Below are positions 41,601 to 53,110 of a stretch of DNA of 64,000 bases, one piece after another; position 1 is the first letter of the stretch, and every line of letters begins with the position of its first letter. The notes under the pieces are model-generated. The model made no database searches. It was given only the letters and a program-made list of their open reading frames with translations, and was not told the DNA's origin. Location: NCBI RefSeq assembly GCF_028769735.1, contig NC_088172.1, positions 56,823,075 through 56,887,074 of the forward strand, read 5' to 3'. A program made the translations under genes and the position numbers. The DNA comes from Zonotrichia leucophrys gambelii. Lineage: Eukaryota > Chordata > Aves > Passeriformes > Passerellidae.

Positions 41601-44600
41601 GATTAGCTGTATTTCTGTGCATTTTTATGCAGTTTATCCGTGCAGTTGTCAACAAGAAGAAACTGGGTTTTGAATTAAGAGTTGGAACAAATCAAGCATA
41701 GGTATCTGCTGAGATGTAAAATGTGGCAAGTAGCAGATATTCCAAATTATAGAGGTCTTCCAGTTGATGCCTATCACACAGGAATAAAAATTCAATGAAG
41801 CACTCCTCCTTTTCTGGTACTAGTGTCTGTAGAGATGGCGTCAGGGAAAGCAGGAGTTTCCCGGCAGAAGTCACATCTGTGGTTTTTCAACTGGTCTCTT
41901 AATTGCAGCAAGGGGTCTTCAGTAGTGTATGTTAGAGGCCAGATCTACAATAAACTTAATTCCTAGGCAAACAGACTCTCTGCCTCCTGTTCTGAGAGTT
42001 ATCCAAAACCCTCAAGAAGCTAGGAGAAATGGTCAAGGTACTGGAGTTCCCAGAAGGGAGTCAATGTACTTAAAGTTTGTGGTTTGGTTGCTGGCCACCT
42101 GCTCATCAGTCTTTATTTCTTCTGTTTCACATCACTGCAGTCTGAGCCTCCAGCAATGCCTACTCATTGGCCTTCACACAGAGGTTGATTGATTGATTTA
42201 TTTTCACTATCAACATTCTTCTAAGTTGTCTTCTTATATCTGAAGCTGACATAGGACGTGTCACCACACACATTGTAGGTGTGACTACAATGTCACACCA
42301 AGCAAAACTGTTCACAGATCTCTTCTGTGCTCTGCCACTGGCTTTTTGTTTAGCATTGAAGGGCTATGAAATGAGGCTGGTGCCATGGCACACCCTTACA
42401 GGAAATACTCCAGCTGGTGAATTTGACTTCACAAGAGCTTTGCTGCAGCATAGTGCCATATCCACCTCCCATTGCATGGTATGCTGTGCTAAAAATGTGC
42501 TCTTTCCTAATCAAGAACAGGGATGCTCCCTGAAAGATCTGAGGTTAGTCAATGACACAAAAAATTAGGAAAATTTTTTATCATCTTTCTCCTGGGAGGC
42601 AATAAGGAAAAGCATTGAGGAACTGACACTTTCAAAACTCAGTTTTCTGTGGGATGACTGAGTTCTGGTTTGATTGCTGGGAAAACGATTGTAGTGCTGA
42701 TGTCCTAGGCAGACAGTCTGACAAGTTGAAAGTCCAGTGAAAGATCCTTGACCTAAAATCTCATAGTACTCTAGAACATTTTGTTAAATGTGCTGAGGAA
42801 GCTTGGGTGGGGTTTTCTCATTCTTGAATTCCTGATCTTTTTCAGCTTCTTTTTAATCTCGAGCACAGGCAAGGTGTATTATAGAAGTGCTGACAGAACT
42901 TGATTCATACTGTTGTATCTTAGTGTACAAAGCTATCTTGTTTCTCAATTCTGCTTCAGGAAGCTTTTCTGAAAGCTGTTTTGGAAATGCAGGTTTATCC
43001 AGTTACCCGCCCTTGACATAAGAAGTAATTCTTTCACACAGCCAGTTCTGGCTTTGGGTTTTCTTCCTTTATTCAATGTCAATTGCCTCATCGCCTGCAT
43101 GCTGACTAAATGCACTGGTAAAATTACAGTACTGAATTTTGGCTTGTGTGCTAAGACACCACTAATCACACCAAACACATCTGAGCTGTTTCTAAAGACA
43201 GAGATGTCATGTCAGTGGAGTTTGCACTAGTTTATAGTGCAGGAGTAGCAGTGTGGTGGAAAACAATCTGATGAACCTTCTTGCCTGCCGTTTCTTCTTA
43301 ATTGTAGCAGTGGTTTCATTGAGGAATGTACATCCCATCTTGGACATGTGGTCCATACAAATTCTAGATAATGCCGCTTTCACTTTTGGTGTGCACTAGA
43401 AAAATGAAAACATGTTTACCTCACTCTCGTTCCCTGCAGCAAAGGAAGAAAAAGTAGGTTTTGTTTTGTTGGGTTTTTCTAAACATAACCTTTACTAGCC
43501 ACCTAACAATGGTAGTGATGTGTTTACTTGCAGTCTGAACTGCAAAATAAGAGGTAAGGGAAAAAGCAGATGGCAGTTGCCATCTGTAAACCAGAAAAGG
43601 ACAGCAACAACCAGCTGCTGAGGGAGGTATTGGCAATAAAACTAGGCTCCAGATCAAGTAGTTTGTGCTTGTTGTGCCTGGGTTATCACTGTTTTGATAT
43701 GTTCTTACAATTCCAGTTTGGTTTTTTTCTGAATTATACTGTAATATGTTGATCTACTTCTGAGCTAGTATTTTTCTTTACCAGGTTATTGTCAGTTTTA
43801 GGAAACACAATTGTCACATGTTTGTGGCATCTACATGATGAGCAATGTTCCAAGACTGAAATATTTAAGGTGATAGTATGATGGTTTGATCTTCCTTTCC
43901 CGAGAAGACAGCATCTCCATGATAATTGTGTTGCAGTTCTGAAAAGGCTCCTGACCCCAAGGTTTGCAGTGGGGATTTCTGCTCATTTGAGCTCTGCAAA
44001 CAGGCCCTGCTATTGCCTGACTGTAAACAGTTCAGTGTGTTTTGCTGCTACTAGCAGTTTCCTTTAAGGGAACTCTTAACTAATCTCCATGAGGATTTAG
44101 CTTACTCTTTGCGAAAGTGCTGCTGTTTAGTCTTTGTTTATACTCCAGGCTGGGATTGTAGACTTTTCTTAAACTTGTCCTAGGATTTCTTTTCAAAAAT
44201 ATCTAGATAATTGCCAGTAGCAAGTTCTTATCCCTAAAATCTAGTCCCAGATGGTTAAACTGAAATATTTTGGGTTTTTTTGTTTTTTCTGTACATCAAG
44301 GCACAAAGGTTTGCTGATATCAAAGTCTGCCAGCCAGTTTTCAGTAGAGTTCTTGGGCAGGAGTACTTTTAAGATGTCATTGGCCTCTACTGTGTTCCTG
44401 GCTTTTTTTGGGGGGAGATGTGTGGGGTGTGGTTGGTTTTGTTTTGTTTTATTTTTTAAGTAGGGGAAACACCAATATGGGTTTGTAATCCTGATGAGTT
44501 CCCAGGAACTTTCAGAAGGAAAGGAGTCTGCATTAGGGAGAGGGGTTATGCTCCCTCTTCCATCCACTTTTGTGTGCCCCTTTCATGGCTCCAAGGAGTG

Positions 44601-45098
44601 TCATTTAACACACTTCATCCAGTGAGTCGCATAAGCAGACCTCTGCTCTTGACATTATATAAGCTAATATAGTTTTAGAAGGAAACAAAGTAGGGAGCAA
44701 CTTCATGAAAAGCTTCACTTCTGCATTTCTGGTGTTGGTAACATGTTTTATGCCTAAAGTGAGCCCAGATATTTCTTAAAACATGGTGGATTGTGGAGTT
44801 ACTGCACGCTTATAAATGGGGTGTTCTGTAAGTAACTTCTGTTCTGAAGTCAAGAGAAGCCACTACCCTTAAGAAGAGTAAGATTTTGAATTTTCCTCTG
44901 TGGTTATAAAACCTGTTGTAATGTGTGTCTGAGGAGAGGGGGAGGCATTTCCTTACTTTTGAAGGACTTCTGCCATCTTCATCCTTAGCAAATTCTCTTC
45001 ACAGAATATCCAACCTGACCTCACTTGGGTGGACTGAGGTAGTGGAAGCACACCGAGCTAGGAGGCTGGGAGTGAGCGAGAATGACACAAGTCAAGAG
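38691..45098 (+). other. MAP7: MAP7 intron, third part
   Basis: No exon or repeat recognised except a T/G-rich tract at 44403-44459. Confidence 0.6.
44403..44459. repeat. T/G-rich low-complexity tract
   Basis: Runs of T and G (TTTTTTGGGGGG, GGTTTTGTTTTGTTTTATTTTT) without other structure. Confidence 0.75.
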
Positions 45099-45395
45099 AG
45101 TCGCAGAATGGTTTCAGTTGGTAGGAATTCTAAAGATCATATAGCTCTGACCCCCCTGCTGTGGGCAGGGACACCTTCCATTAGACCAGGTTGCTCAGAG
45201 GCCCATCCAATCTGTTCTTAAGCACTTCCAGAGATGGGATCTACAGCTTCCATGGGCAACCTGTTGTAGTGTCTCCCCACCCTCACAGTGGGCAATTCCT
45301 TTCCAACATCTACTCTAAACCTACCCTCCTTCAGTTTGAAGCCAATTCCCCCTTGTCCTCTCACTACATATGCTTGTGACAATTTTTCTCCAGAT
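45099..45395 (-). mobile_element. CR1 LINE, 3' end fragment
   Basis: Reverse-oriented CR1 tail of about 300 bp. It runs from CGCAGAATGGTTTCAGTTGG through CAGGGACACCTTCCATTAGA, CCAGGTTGCTCAGAG, GGGCAACCTGTTGTAG, CTCTAAACCTACCCTCCTTC and CCCCCTTGTCCTCTCACTAC to TTTCTCCAG. It belongs to a different CR1 subfamily from the copy at 38.3 kb (the CCTTCCATTAGACCAGG type). Confidence 0.95.
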
Positions 45396-47466
45396 GGCAT
45401 AACAATATATTTATAAAAACTGAGGCATGCTCTTCACTTGAGGAAAGCTTGTTTTTCAGTTTTAAAGCTGCTGCCATCTGAGACTGATTATTGGAAAATA
45501 ACCAGTTATTGATTAACAGTCCCTCTGTGACCTGTGCTGCAACGACTGCCTTTTCACATGGAAATTCTTGTGACTTACAGAAAAAATACCATGTCTAGTA
45601 GCATTTACAGGAACAGTATCTGTTTCCCTCTCTGGGGAGAGGGAACTTGTTTTTGCAGAACATCCTGACAATAGTGATTATAATGAGAGCTTTCCCATCT
45701 GATTCAAATATTTCATGCTGTGTAGGGATTATTGAATATTACTCTCCAGAAAAATAGTCAGCCAAAGAGGTTCTAATTACTTACTGGCAGAGCAACAGTG
45801 CACCTCCTTTCCATTCTCTGCACAAGGTTTTCTCCCTTTCTTTTTGTCAGACTTTGCTTTTGCTTAAATGTTCTTTTAGTAAAACCAGTATTTATTGTAT
45901 CATCCAGATGGATTTAATATGGAGCATAACATATATATGTTTGTGAGGTACATATCACAAGTACTTCTTTTAACAACATGTTTGGCCTGTAAATTTTTGA
46001 GACGACTTTACTATTTGTAGGTTTTAAAAGATGTGAAATCACTGTGTGCATGTGCTTAAACCTCTGCTCTCTATTGCACTCTTGGATCTTTAAATGGGAA
46101 AATCCAATGAGATCTGGCTTTTCTGTTATATAACACACTGTTGTGCAATTATAAATGGTAAAGCCACGTTCCAAATACCTTTATTTTGTGCTGCATTACA
46201 GAACTGTGCAATGTTGGATTATGTTTTATGCTTTGCTTTTTAAAGGGAGAAAAATAAAATGAGGGAAATCGGGAGTCTGTTGGTGTTCTGCATGCCTTTA
46301 AGATTAATTGGGACTTTGTACTGAAAGAGAAGCTAATTTGTGTTGAATACAACTGGCTGCTGAGTAAGTGGAGCGTTGAGGCTTATGTTAATTGGCAGTT
46401 GTGCCTTTTCTGCTGTTTCCTGGTGCTGTACTCGGTGACCTGGTTGGGCCGGGCTGGCATGGCCTGTATCTGGTCCGAGCTGCTCACACGCTGCTGCTTG
46501 CAGAGTGGGGCTGCTTTAATGGACACTTGCATGGCACGATGGCCATGGTGCTCCGAGCTCTGCCGTCATGTGCCAGCGGAGCCAAGAGCTCTGCGTGCTG
46601 AGGTGCGGGTGGCCAAGCAGATGGAAATGGAGATTGCCTGCCCGGCTGGTTTGCTGGCTCTGCTGCCACTGCATCGGATTGCCTATTCATGGGCTTGAGA
46701 TGTAGATATGTACAGCAGTTGTTATAATCTTCTATGCAGTTTGAGTATCTTTTGGTAAATTTTGCAGACACAGAGCTGCCTGGTCAGCCTGAGAAATAAC
46801 AAATTTTTAAGTATTTCCATTCCCTGTCCCACCTGGGTAAGACATTCTAACATATTATAGTGTGGTTTGTGATTTTGATGAAGCTTATTGTCTAAACTTT
46901 TTTCATCAGTGGTGTTTGTATTTCTGCTGTCTGTGGGTACCCTGTGGAGGATATCTTAGTGTCAGGCTTTCCAAGCAAGGATTGCTGCTGACTGCTGTGG
47001 CAAAGTACGGAGCAGTGTTGTGGTTATGTGCTTAGTGCTTTTGACATGAAGGGAAGCCTCTGGCCCTGTATCTGCCCTTGAGCAAGTAGGGTACTACCCT
47101 TCACCCACATACTGTGACATAGGTGTTTGTGAGGCATCATTGACAACTTTTCCAATACTTGAAATATATTACTTGAGAAAGAACAATAGTCAATATTGCT
47201 AAGCCATTCCTTCACCCCCAGGTAAACAAAGTAGGAACACTTATCTGTGGGGAGGAGATGCAGTATGGTTTGTTTTGAGGGTTTTCTCTGAAAATCCTTA
47301 AACAAATACAGACATAGGCAGATTATTAATGCCAGAGGGGTGTGGGAAGAAGTTACGCTATTGATTGTGTCACAGGCTTTGGCAAAATGAAACACAAGGC
47401 TTGTAGACAGCAATTCTAGGTCCTGTTCTTGCTCTCTTGTGTCAAGTGCTTTCCTTCTAAGAGACT

Positions 47467-47477
47467 GGGGGGGGGGG
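47467..47477 (+). repeat. G11 homopolymer
   Basis: Eleven consecutive G residues, a likely length-variable site. Confidence 0.9.
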
Positions 47478-49320
47478 AAGCTCAGTTAGCTATTACCTGC
47501 TGTAGTTAATTCTACAAACAGATGGACACTAAATTTTGTGAGTCAGCTGTCACAACTGGAAAGATATCCCATGGTATCAGTTGAAGTCCACCTAGGACTT
47601 AGGTACTTCTGTTTATGAACACTGAAAAGTTAGACATCATGTGTGCTCCTTTCCCATGGTTTTAAAAACCTTTTCCAAAGGTCTTTTAATAAATCTTCTG
47701 AATAGGAGTTGAAATAAAAACAAGGCTTATTGACCTCAAAGCATTTAAAATACTGCATGGGATAGTTGCAATGGAATGGTTTTCTCTTTTCAGAACTGCA
47801 AATGTTTTGCACAACTGTAATTCTGCCCTATGTAGTTCTAAGTCATGAGTAGTGCAGAGCTTAGTTTGTCCTAACTAGAGCTATGTGTGGGGAATTTTAA
47901 AGATGTCTGGCAAGAAGATGCATGTTTAGGCTTGTGCAACACCATTAAAAATGCTGGGCCAACTTTGTCCCTGTTGTCATTCTTCTGAAGCAAAGTAAAT
48001 TGAAAATGTAGCAAATCTGACCACGCTTAAAACATTTATATTTTCCTTTTGTTAATGGACTGAAAGCACTTATTGCCCTGTCCGGATCTCTCTGGCTTTA
48101 TTGAACTGAACTGCCTTTTGCAAGTAAACAATTAGTGGTCTAATTCTTGCTTTAAAAAAATAACCATGCAATATCCATTTCAAAGAATGAGAATGCTCCC
48201 AAGGACAAGTACAGTACCTCAAGTTGCCTTGAAGAAATTGGTGCAAGTTTCTCATCAGCCTTTGAATCCCAGATCTGTTTATTTTCTGAATTATTGGTGG
48301 GCCTGTACATCCTGCTGTCACATGATATCTCAAAATAGTAGAACTTTAAAAAGGTTGATAATTTTGCAGTGGAGTAGCTACTTTTTAAAACTTTTTTTTC
48401 TGGCAAGTGGGGAATTATTGGGCTATTAGGCAACTTGGAGACAGGGAGTTTGGAGCAAGGGACTTATAAAATGAATGGTCTGAATCATCTCTCTCCTCAG
48501 TCAGGGCTGAGGCATTCTGGCAGGGCTGCTCCAGCACAGCCTGGTATTGCTTGTGTGGAGAAACAAAGGGCTTCAGTCCTGAAATACCCAGCCTGCTACT
48601 CATCAGAGAACAGGGCTCCTTAGGATTTGATGGGAAGACAGGTCAAGAATGTCTGGCACAAGGAAGAGAGGCATTATGAAGAAGAGTTACTTCTGCTTTA
48701 ATTTTATGACTGAAATCTTGCTTTTTTCACTCTTCGTGTTGTTCTATTGCAATGTTTACTTACCTGGGCTTCCCAGAAGCCTGCACTGTCTGTTTATCTG
48801 GAATAGTGGCTATCTGTGTGCCAGTAGCTCATCTGACTTGTGTTTTAGAGCTTCCCAGAGATCAAAGCTGCATTTACAAGAATGGGAGCGAAGCTATGCT
48901 GGACTGGGTCCAGATTCCTTGGGTTTGTTCTCATGCTGCTGGCAGTAAATGTCTAAATTGTTTTGCAGCCATACCATCAATTTGCTGCACTGCTTATGCG
49001 GGGGGACCTGGCACTGAATTTGATTTTGCTGCATTTATTTTATTGCAAACGATGCATCATGAGTCAGAAAGGGAGAGGTGTTAAAATGATGGGTTGTGGA
49101 TGTCATCCAGGATGTATAAAGTCAGCATTTTCAAACACAAAAGCTACAGAAGTGACTGTACTAATACAGTTAGCCTGTGCCTCAGGGAGACTATTGCAAA
49201 AAAGTGAAATGGTCCACTCAGTTCTTTGATATGTGGTCTCTGAAGTCTGCATTATTTAATAGTGAACGTGTCGCAAAAGTTATTGGCTATATGAAGGCTT
49301 GGGAGGCTTTTTCAGTTCGA

Positions 49321-49450
49321 TGTTTTGGTTGGATTATTGTTGTTGTTGTTTAGTTTTGGTTTGTTTGGGGGCTTTTTGCTTTTGTTTTTTCTTTGTTTGG
49401 GTTGTGTGGTTTGTTTTTTGTTTTTTGGTTTTTTTTTTTTTGTTGTTGCA
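49321..49450. repeat. G/T-rich low-complexity tract
   Basis: Units such as TTGTTGTTGTTG, GGTTTGTTTGGGGG, TTTGTTTTTTG and a run of 12 T. The long open frame of Phe/Leu/Gly residues here is a product of the repeat. Confidence 0.9.
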
Positions 49451-51984
49451 AGTACTTTAATATCGGCTTACAAGGCTGCTGCCTTAAGACTAGGATTTGG
49501 CTGCAGCTTATGAAGTGCCTCAAACCACACTTTGGGGAGTAATGAGGCTGCCTACTCTGCCACTGAATCAAATACTTAACTGCTGCATGGTTGTTCAGGC
49601 TCTATTCACTGTTCAGTAATTGCAGTGTTTGATAGTGTAGCTCTGTCTTTTAAAGCTGTTCACCAAATTCCTTGGTCCAGAGAAGTGTCTTCAACGACTT
49701 GCCAAGCATACAGCTTAACCAAGTGCAGAAGAGACTGTTCTTTCCACAGAATTTTGTCTGCTGGGAGGAAAGGTGCACCAGCACATCAGGCAAGGTGCAG
49801 TTCCTGGCAGTTCTCACAGGAAAGATGTGGAGGTGTGTAGTCACATCTGGATACAGATGTGCTTATTAAAAAAGTGAATGGACAGTATTTCTGAAGGGTA
49901 CCTGCTTCCCATGGATGCTGTACAGCAGTTACATGTATAACACTTCGGCAGTACGCTGAAGCATTTGGGAAAAGGTGGTGCACTTCCTAAGGAAAATGGC
50001 CTATCCTGGAGCTGTTTGTTGAAGTTCCTATGTCTTTCCAGTAATAACATCACAGTGAAACTAACTTTAGCTGCTTTAGCCTGCATTTCTAGGAGCTCCG
50101 TAAGGATGGTAATAAACAGAAATATTTTTCTTTCTTTAATGCTACATAGCTGCAAATTATGGCACTTCAAGATTCTGGATTCTACCTCTCTCTTCTTTTT
50201 ACAGAAGCCTACATGCACTGCTGCTTAATTCTGATTTTTTGTGACTGAAACTTGCCTGTTTTTGCTCAACAGTGGAAGCCATGACTCTCCTGACAGCCTC
50301 CTACTGAAGAGTGTATTAGACATCATTGCTTAGGTACTTAAATGGGTGGAATAACTCTTAAGTTTTCTCCTCTTCTAGGACGCTGGTACAAGGGAAGCAA
50401 ATCTCATCTTCAAGTAAATTCCTTCATAACCATACTATTAATCAAAATAGCTGATTAAAAATAAAATCTGTGGATATAGGCCTAACTGAAGTCCAAATGT
50501 GTATAGTGACATTAACTACACTTAAAAAAAACCCTTGAAATCAAATTGGCATCCTAAGGCTCATACAAAATAGTTGGAGAAAGTTTTTTACTGAAACTGT
50601 GGGATCAATTGTGCAGTTATGGGTTAAGAATAAAAATAAATATTTTGCAAGTTTGGATCACATTTTTGGGCAGAAAGAGGGCTTTTTTCAGCATCTAATG
50701 ACTTGTCTCAGACTACCTGGATCACCTACAGGTCTTATTCCTGGCAAATGGCTCATGAGAACTCCAAGAGAGAGGTGTGCTTCTCTCCCCTTCCTGGAAT
50801 GGGAATTGCAGAACACTTGTGGTATCTGTCAGCCGTGCTCCCCGTGTCCAGCCATGCTTTGCCTTACATAGGTTGTTTTCAGAACAGCCATGTAAGAGAC
50901 TGAACTTTCAAAGAAGGATCTTTAAATTGTTGTTCTTGTGTGTCAATGCACTCAGCTGTTTTCAGCTAATGCTCTTTGGGGTTTGGGGAGTGTTTTCAAC
51001 ATGAGATCTGCTCTCAGTACCTGTTTAATGCTTCTGTTTAATTGTTCTTTTTGATGTTTATATACTGGCTTGCTCTTGGGTATGGGGGCATTGCCCTTCT
51101 GTGTGCAGTTGGAAGGGCAGAGCTCACACAGTGAGTCAGGAGCAAAGTCAACAGAACAGTGAAGGACACCTGACTTCTGCTTATTCTTATGTCACAGTGA
51201 CTATTGACTTCTACAGGAAAAAAAAATGTTGTACTATTACTGCTGGGGAGGGGGGCACTGTGGGGGGGAAGGAACTGACTGCCTGTTCAGATTTTCAGAA
51301 GCTTTTTCTGTTAATATGCTAAAATAATTTTGTGAGGACATTGAATCTACAGCGAAAGCATGTCTTGCCAGGAGACTGTTAAGCCCCATAATTGTGATTG
51401 TTTCCTGTCTATCAGAAAGTAAGTAGTTCAAATATCCACTTTTTGGTTTAACATGTAAAGAATAGGAAATATAAATTGAATACATCTATACATGTATGAT
51501 AAATAACTGATAGGCCAGTTTATTTTGGAGACGTTTATAGACACAAAGGAAGAGCAATAGGTGGTTCACGACAATTTAAGAAGGCCACATGGAGAGTCAC
51601 TCAGTAAGTGCGGCAGGGCATGTGTGGAGATGCCTCTTGTCTTTCTACTGCTGGTCTGCCTCCTAAAGGTGAAGCCTTGCCTGCCAGTGTAAGGCAATCC
51701 TCTACTAATCTGGGGAAATCCATTTTGTCTCAGTCAGTTGATATAGGCAATGATCTCTTCACTCAGACTGAGCTTTCTTCCTCAGAGCTAACTTGGAGGA
51801 TGGCATTAGAAGGACAGAACCCTGCTCTCTCCACTGCAGAGATTAGCTCTGGTCACTCTCAGTATTTGACTGAGATACACACACTTGCCAGTGCATCCAA
51901 AATCTGTTGAAATGAAATGGCTGAAGTTTATGAAATGACTCTCTGATGACACTTGCTTGTGATAAAGTAATGACTTACTTGAAT

Positions 51985-53110
51985 GGAGTAAGTTCATTTA
52001 TCCATGGAGGTCTCTTGCCCTGCTGGCCTGATTTCTTTCTCATTGGAATGCATCATTCTTGAGCCTGGCTGAAGTAATCTCAACTCCTATGAATCCTTAC
52101 CATCAGGGCCTGTTCCTATGGGATTCTTCAAAGAATTCCCTGAAGAGCCTAAAGTCACCTCTCTTGATGTCCATAGTTATAATCTTACTTGCTGCCCTGC
52201 TTCTTCCTCACCTAATAATGAACTCCACATCTCTTGATTGCTGCAGCCAAGGCTGCTCCCAACCTTTCCCATCTCCACGAAGGCCTTCCCCATTTGGTAG
52301 CATGATGTCAGGAGCACACCATTCCTTGTGGGATCCTCTACTTCCTGTGACAGGAAGTTGTCACCAGTGCTTTCCAGGAACCTTCTCTAGTGTTAGACTC
52401 TTCTTTGCTGTGTTACTTCAGCAGATGTCAGGATGGTTAAAGACCTCCACAAGAACCCATGCCTGTGACTTTGAGGCTGCTTTGAGCTGCTGGTAGAAGG
52501 GCTTATCTGCTTCCTTCTACTGATCAGATAGCCTGTAGCAAACAACCACAACCGTGTCTCTTACTGGTCTGTCCTTTTTTCCTGACCCTTAGGTCATCAT
52601 CCATCCCTAGACAGAGCTTGATACTCACATAAAGGGCAACTCCACCACTGCATCTTCCTGGTCTGTTTCTCCTAAACAGTGCATGGCCCTGCATGACAGC
52701 ATTCCAGTAATCCCATCCCATGGGTGCTATCCCATCATGTCTCCATGACTGTGATGAGGTCGAAGCCCTGTGACTGCACACAGATCTCCAGTTCCTCTTG
52801 TTTGTCTCCCATGTGTGTGCCCTGTGTACAACCACCTTACAGAACTGTTTGATTGTGCCAATATCCCTGTGAGGATGCAGAGGGATGCTCCATAACCCTG
52901 TGTTGTGGTTGCATCTTTGGCTGCTTGTGCTGGTTTGAGGTATTCTCTCTTTAGCCTCCTTTTCTTCCTAGTGTGGTTGCTATAGTTCTTCCACACCCAA
53001 TCTCTGTTGAGCCTATGTCCCCAGCTCCCTTCAAAAGAGTTTAAAGCTCTCTCAGTGAACCCTGCTGACAGACAGGGGCCTACTTGTTGCCAGCAGCCCA
53101 GATGCAATAG
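51985..53110 (-). mobile_element. CR1 LINE fragment: 5' part of ORF2 (endonuclease), decayed
   Basis: Reading the minus strand gives successive pieces of the AP-type endonuclease of a CR1 ORF2: a KQEELEI-like start near 52800, RRNRPGRCSGGVALYV near 52626-52676, then VGSSLGCSNQEM near 52240-52265, followed by linker text and a WM(N/D)K-like piece near 52000. Frames shift and stops interrupt it, so it is a dead copy. The catalytic SDH triad of the family reads SNQ. The upstream part (52850-53110) gives a Lys/Arg-rich stretch (RKKRRLKREYLKPAQAAKDA) like the segment before ORF2. The reverse transcriptase and 3' tail are absent. The ends are approximate. Confidence 0.82.

Larger units (their letters stand above)
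45396..51984 (+). other. MAP7: MAP7 intron, fourth part
   Basis: Mostly AT-rich. It contains a GC-rich patch at 46390-46680, an 11-base G run at 47467-47477 and a G/T-rich simple tract at 49321-49450. No exon recognised. Confidence 0.6.

Noticed and set aside
49325..49513. Phe/Leu/Gly-rich 'membrane protein' frame
   Set aside because: It is a translation of the G/T-rich simple tract.
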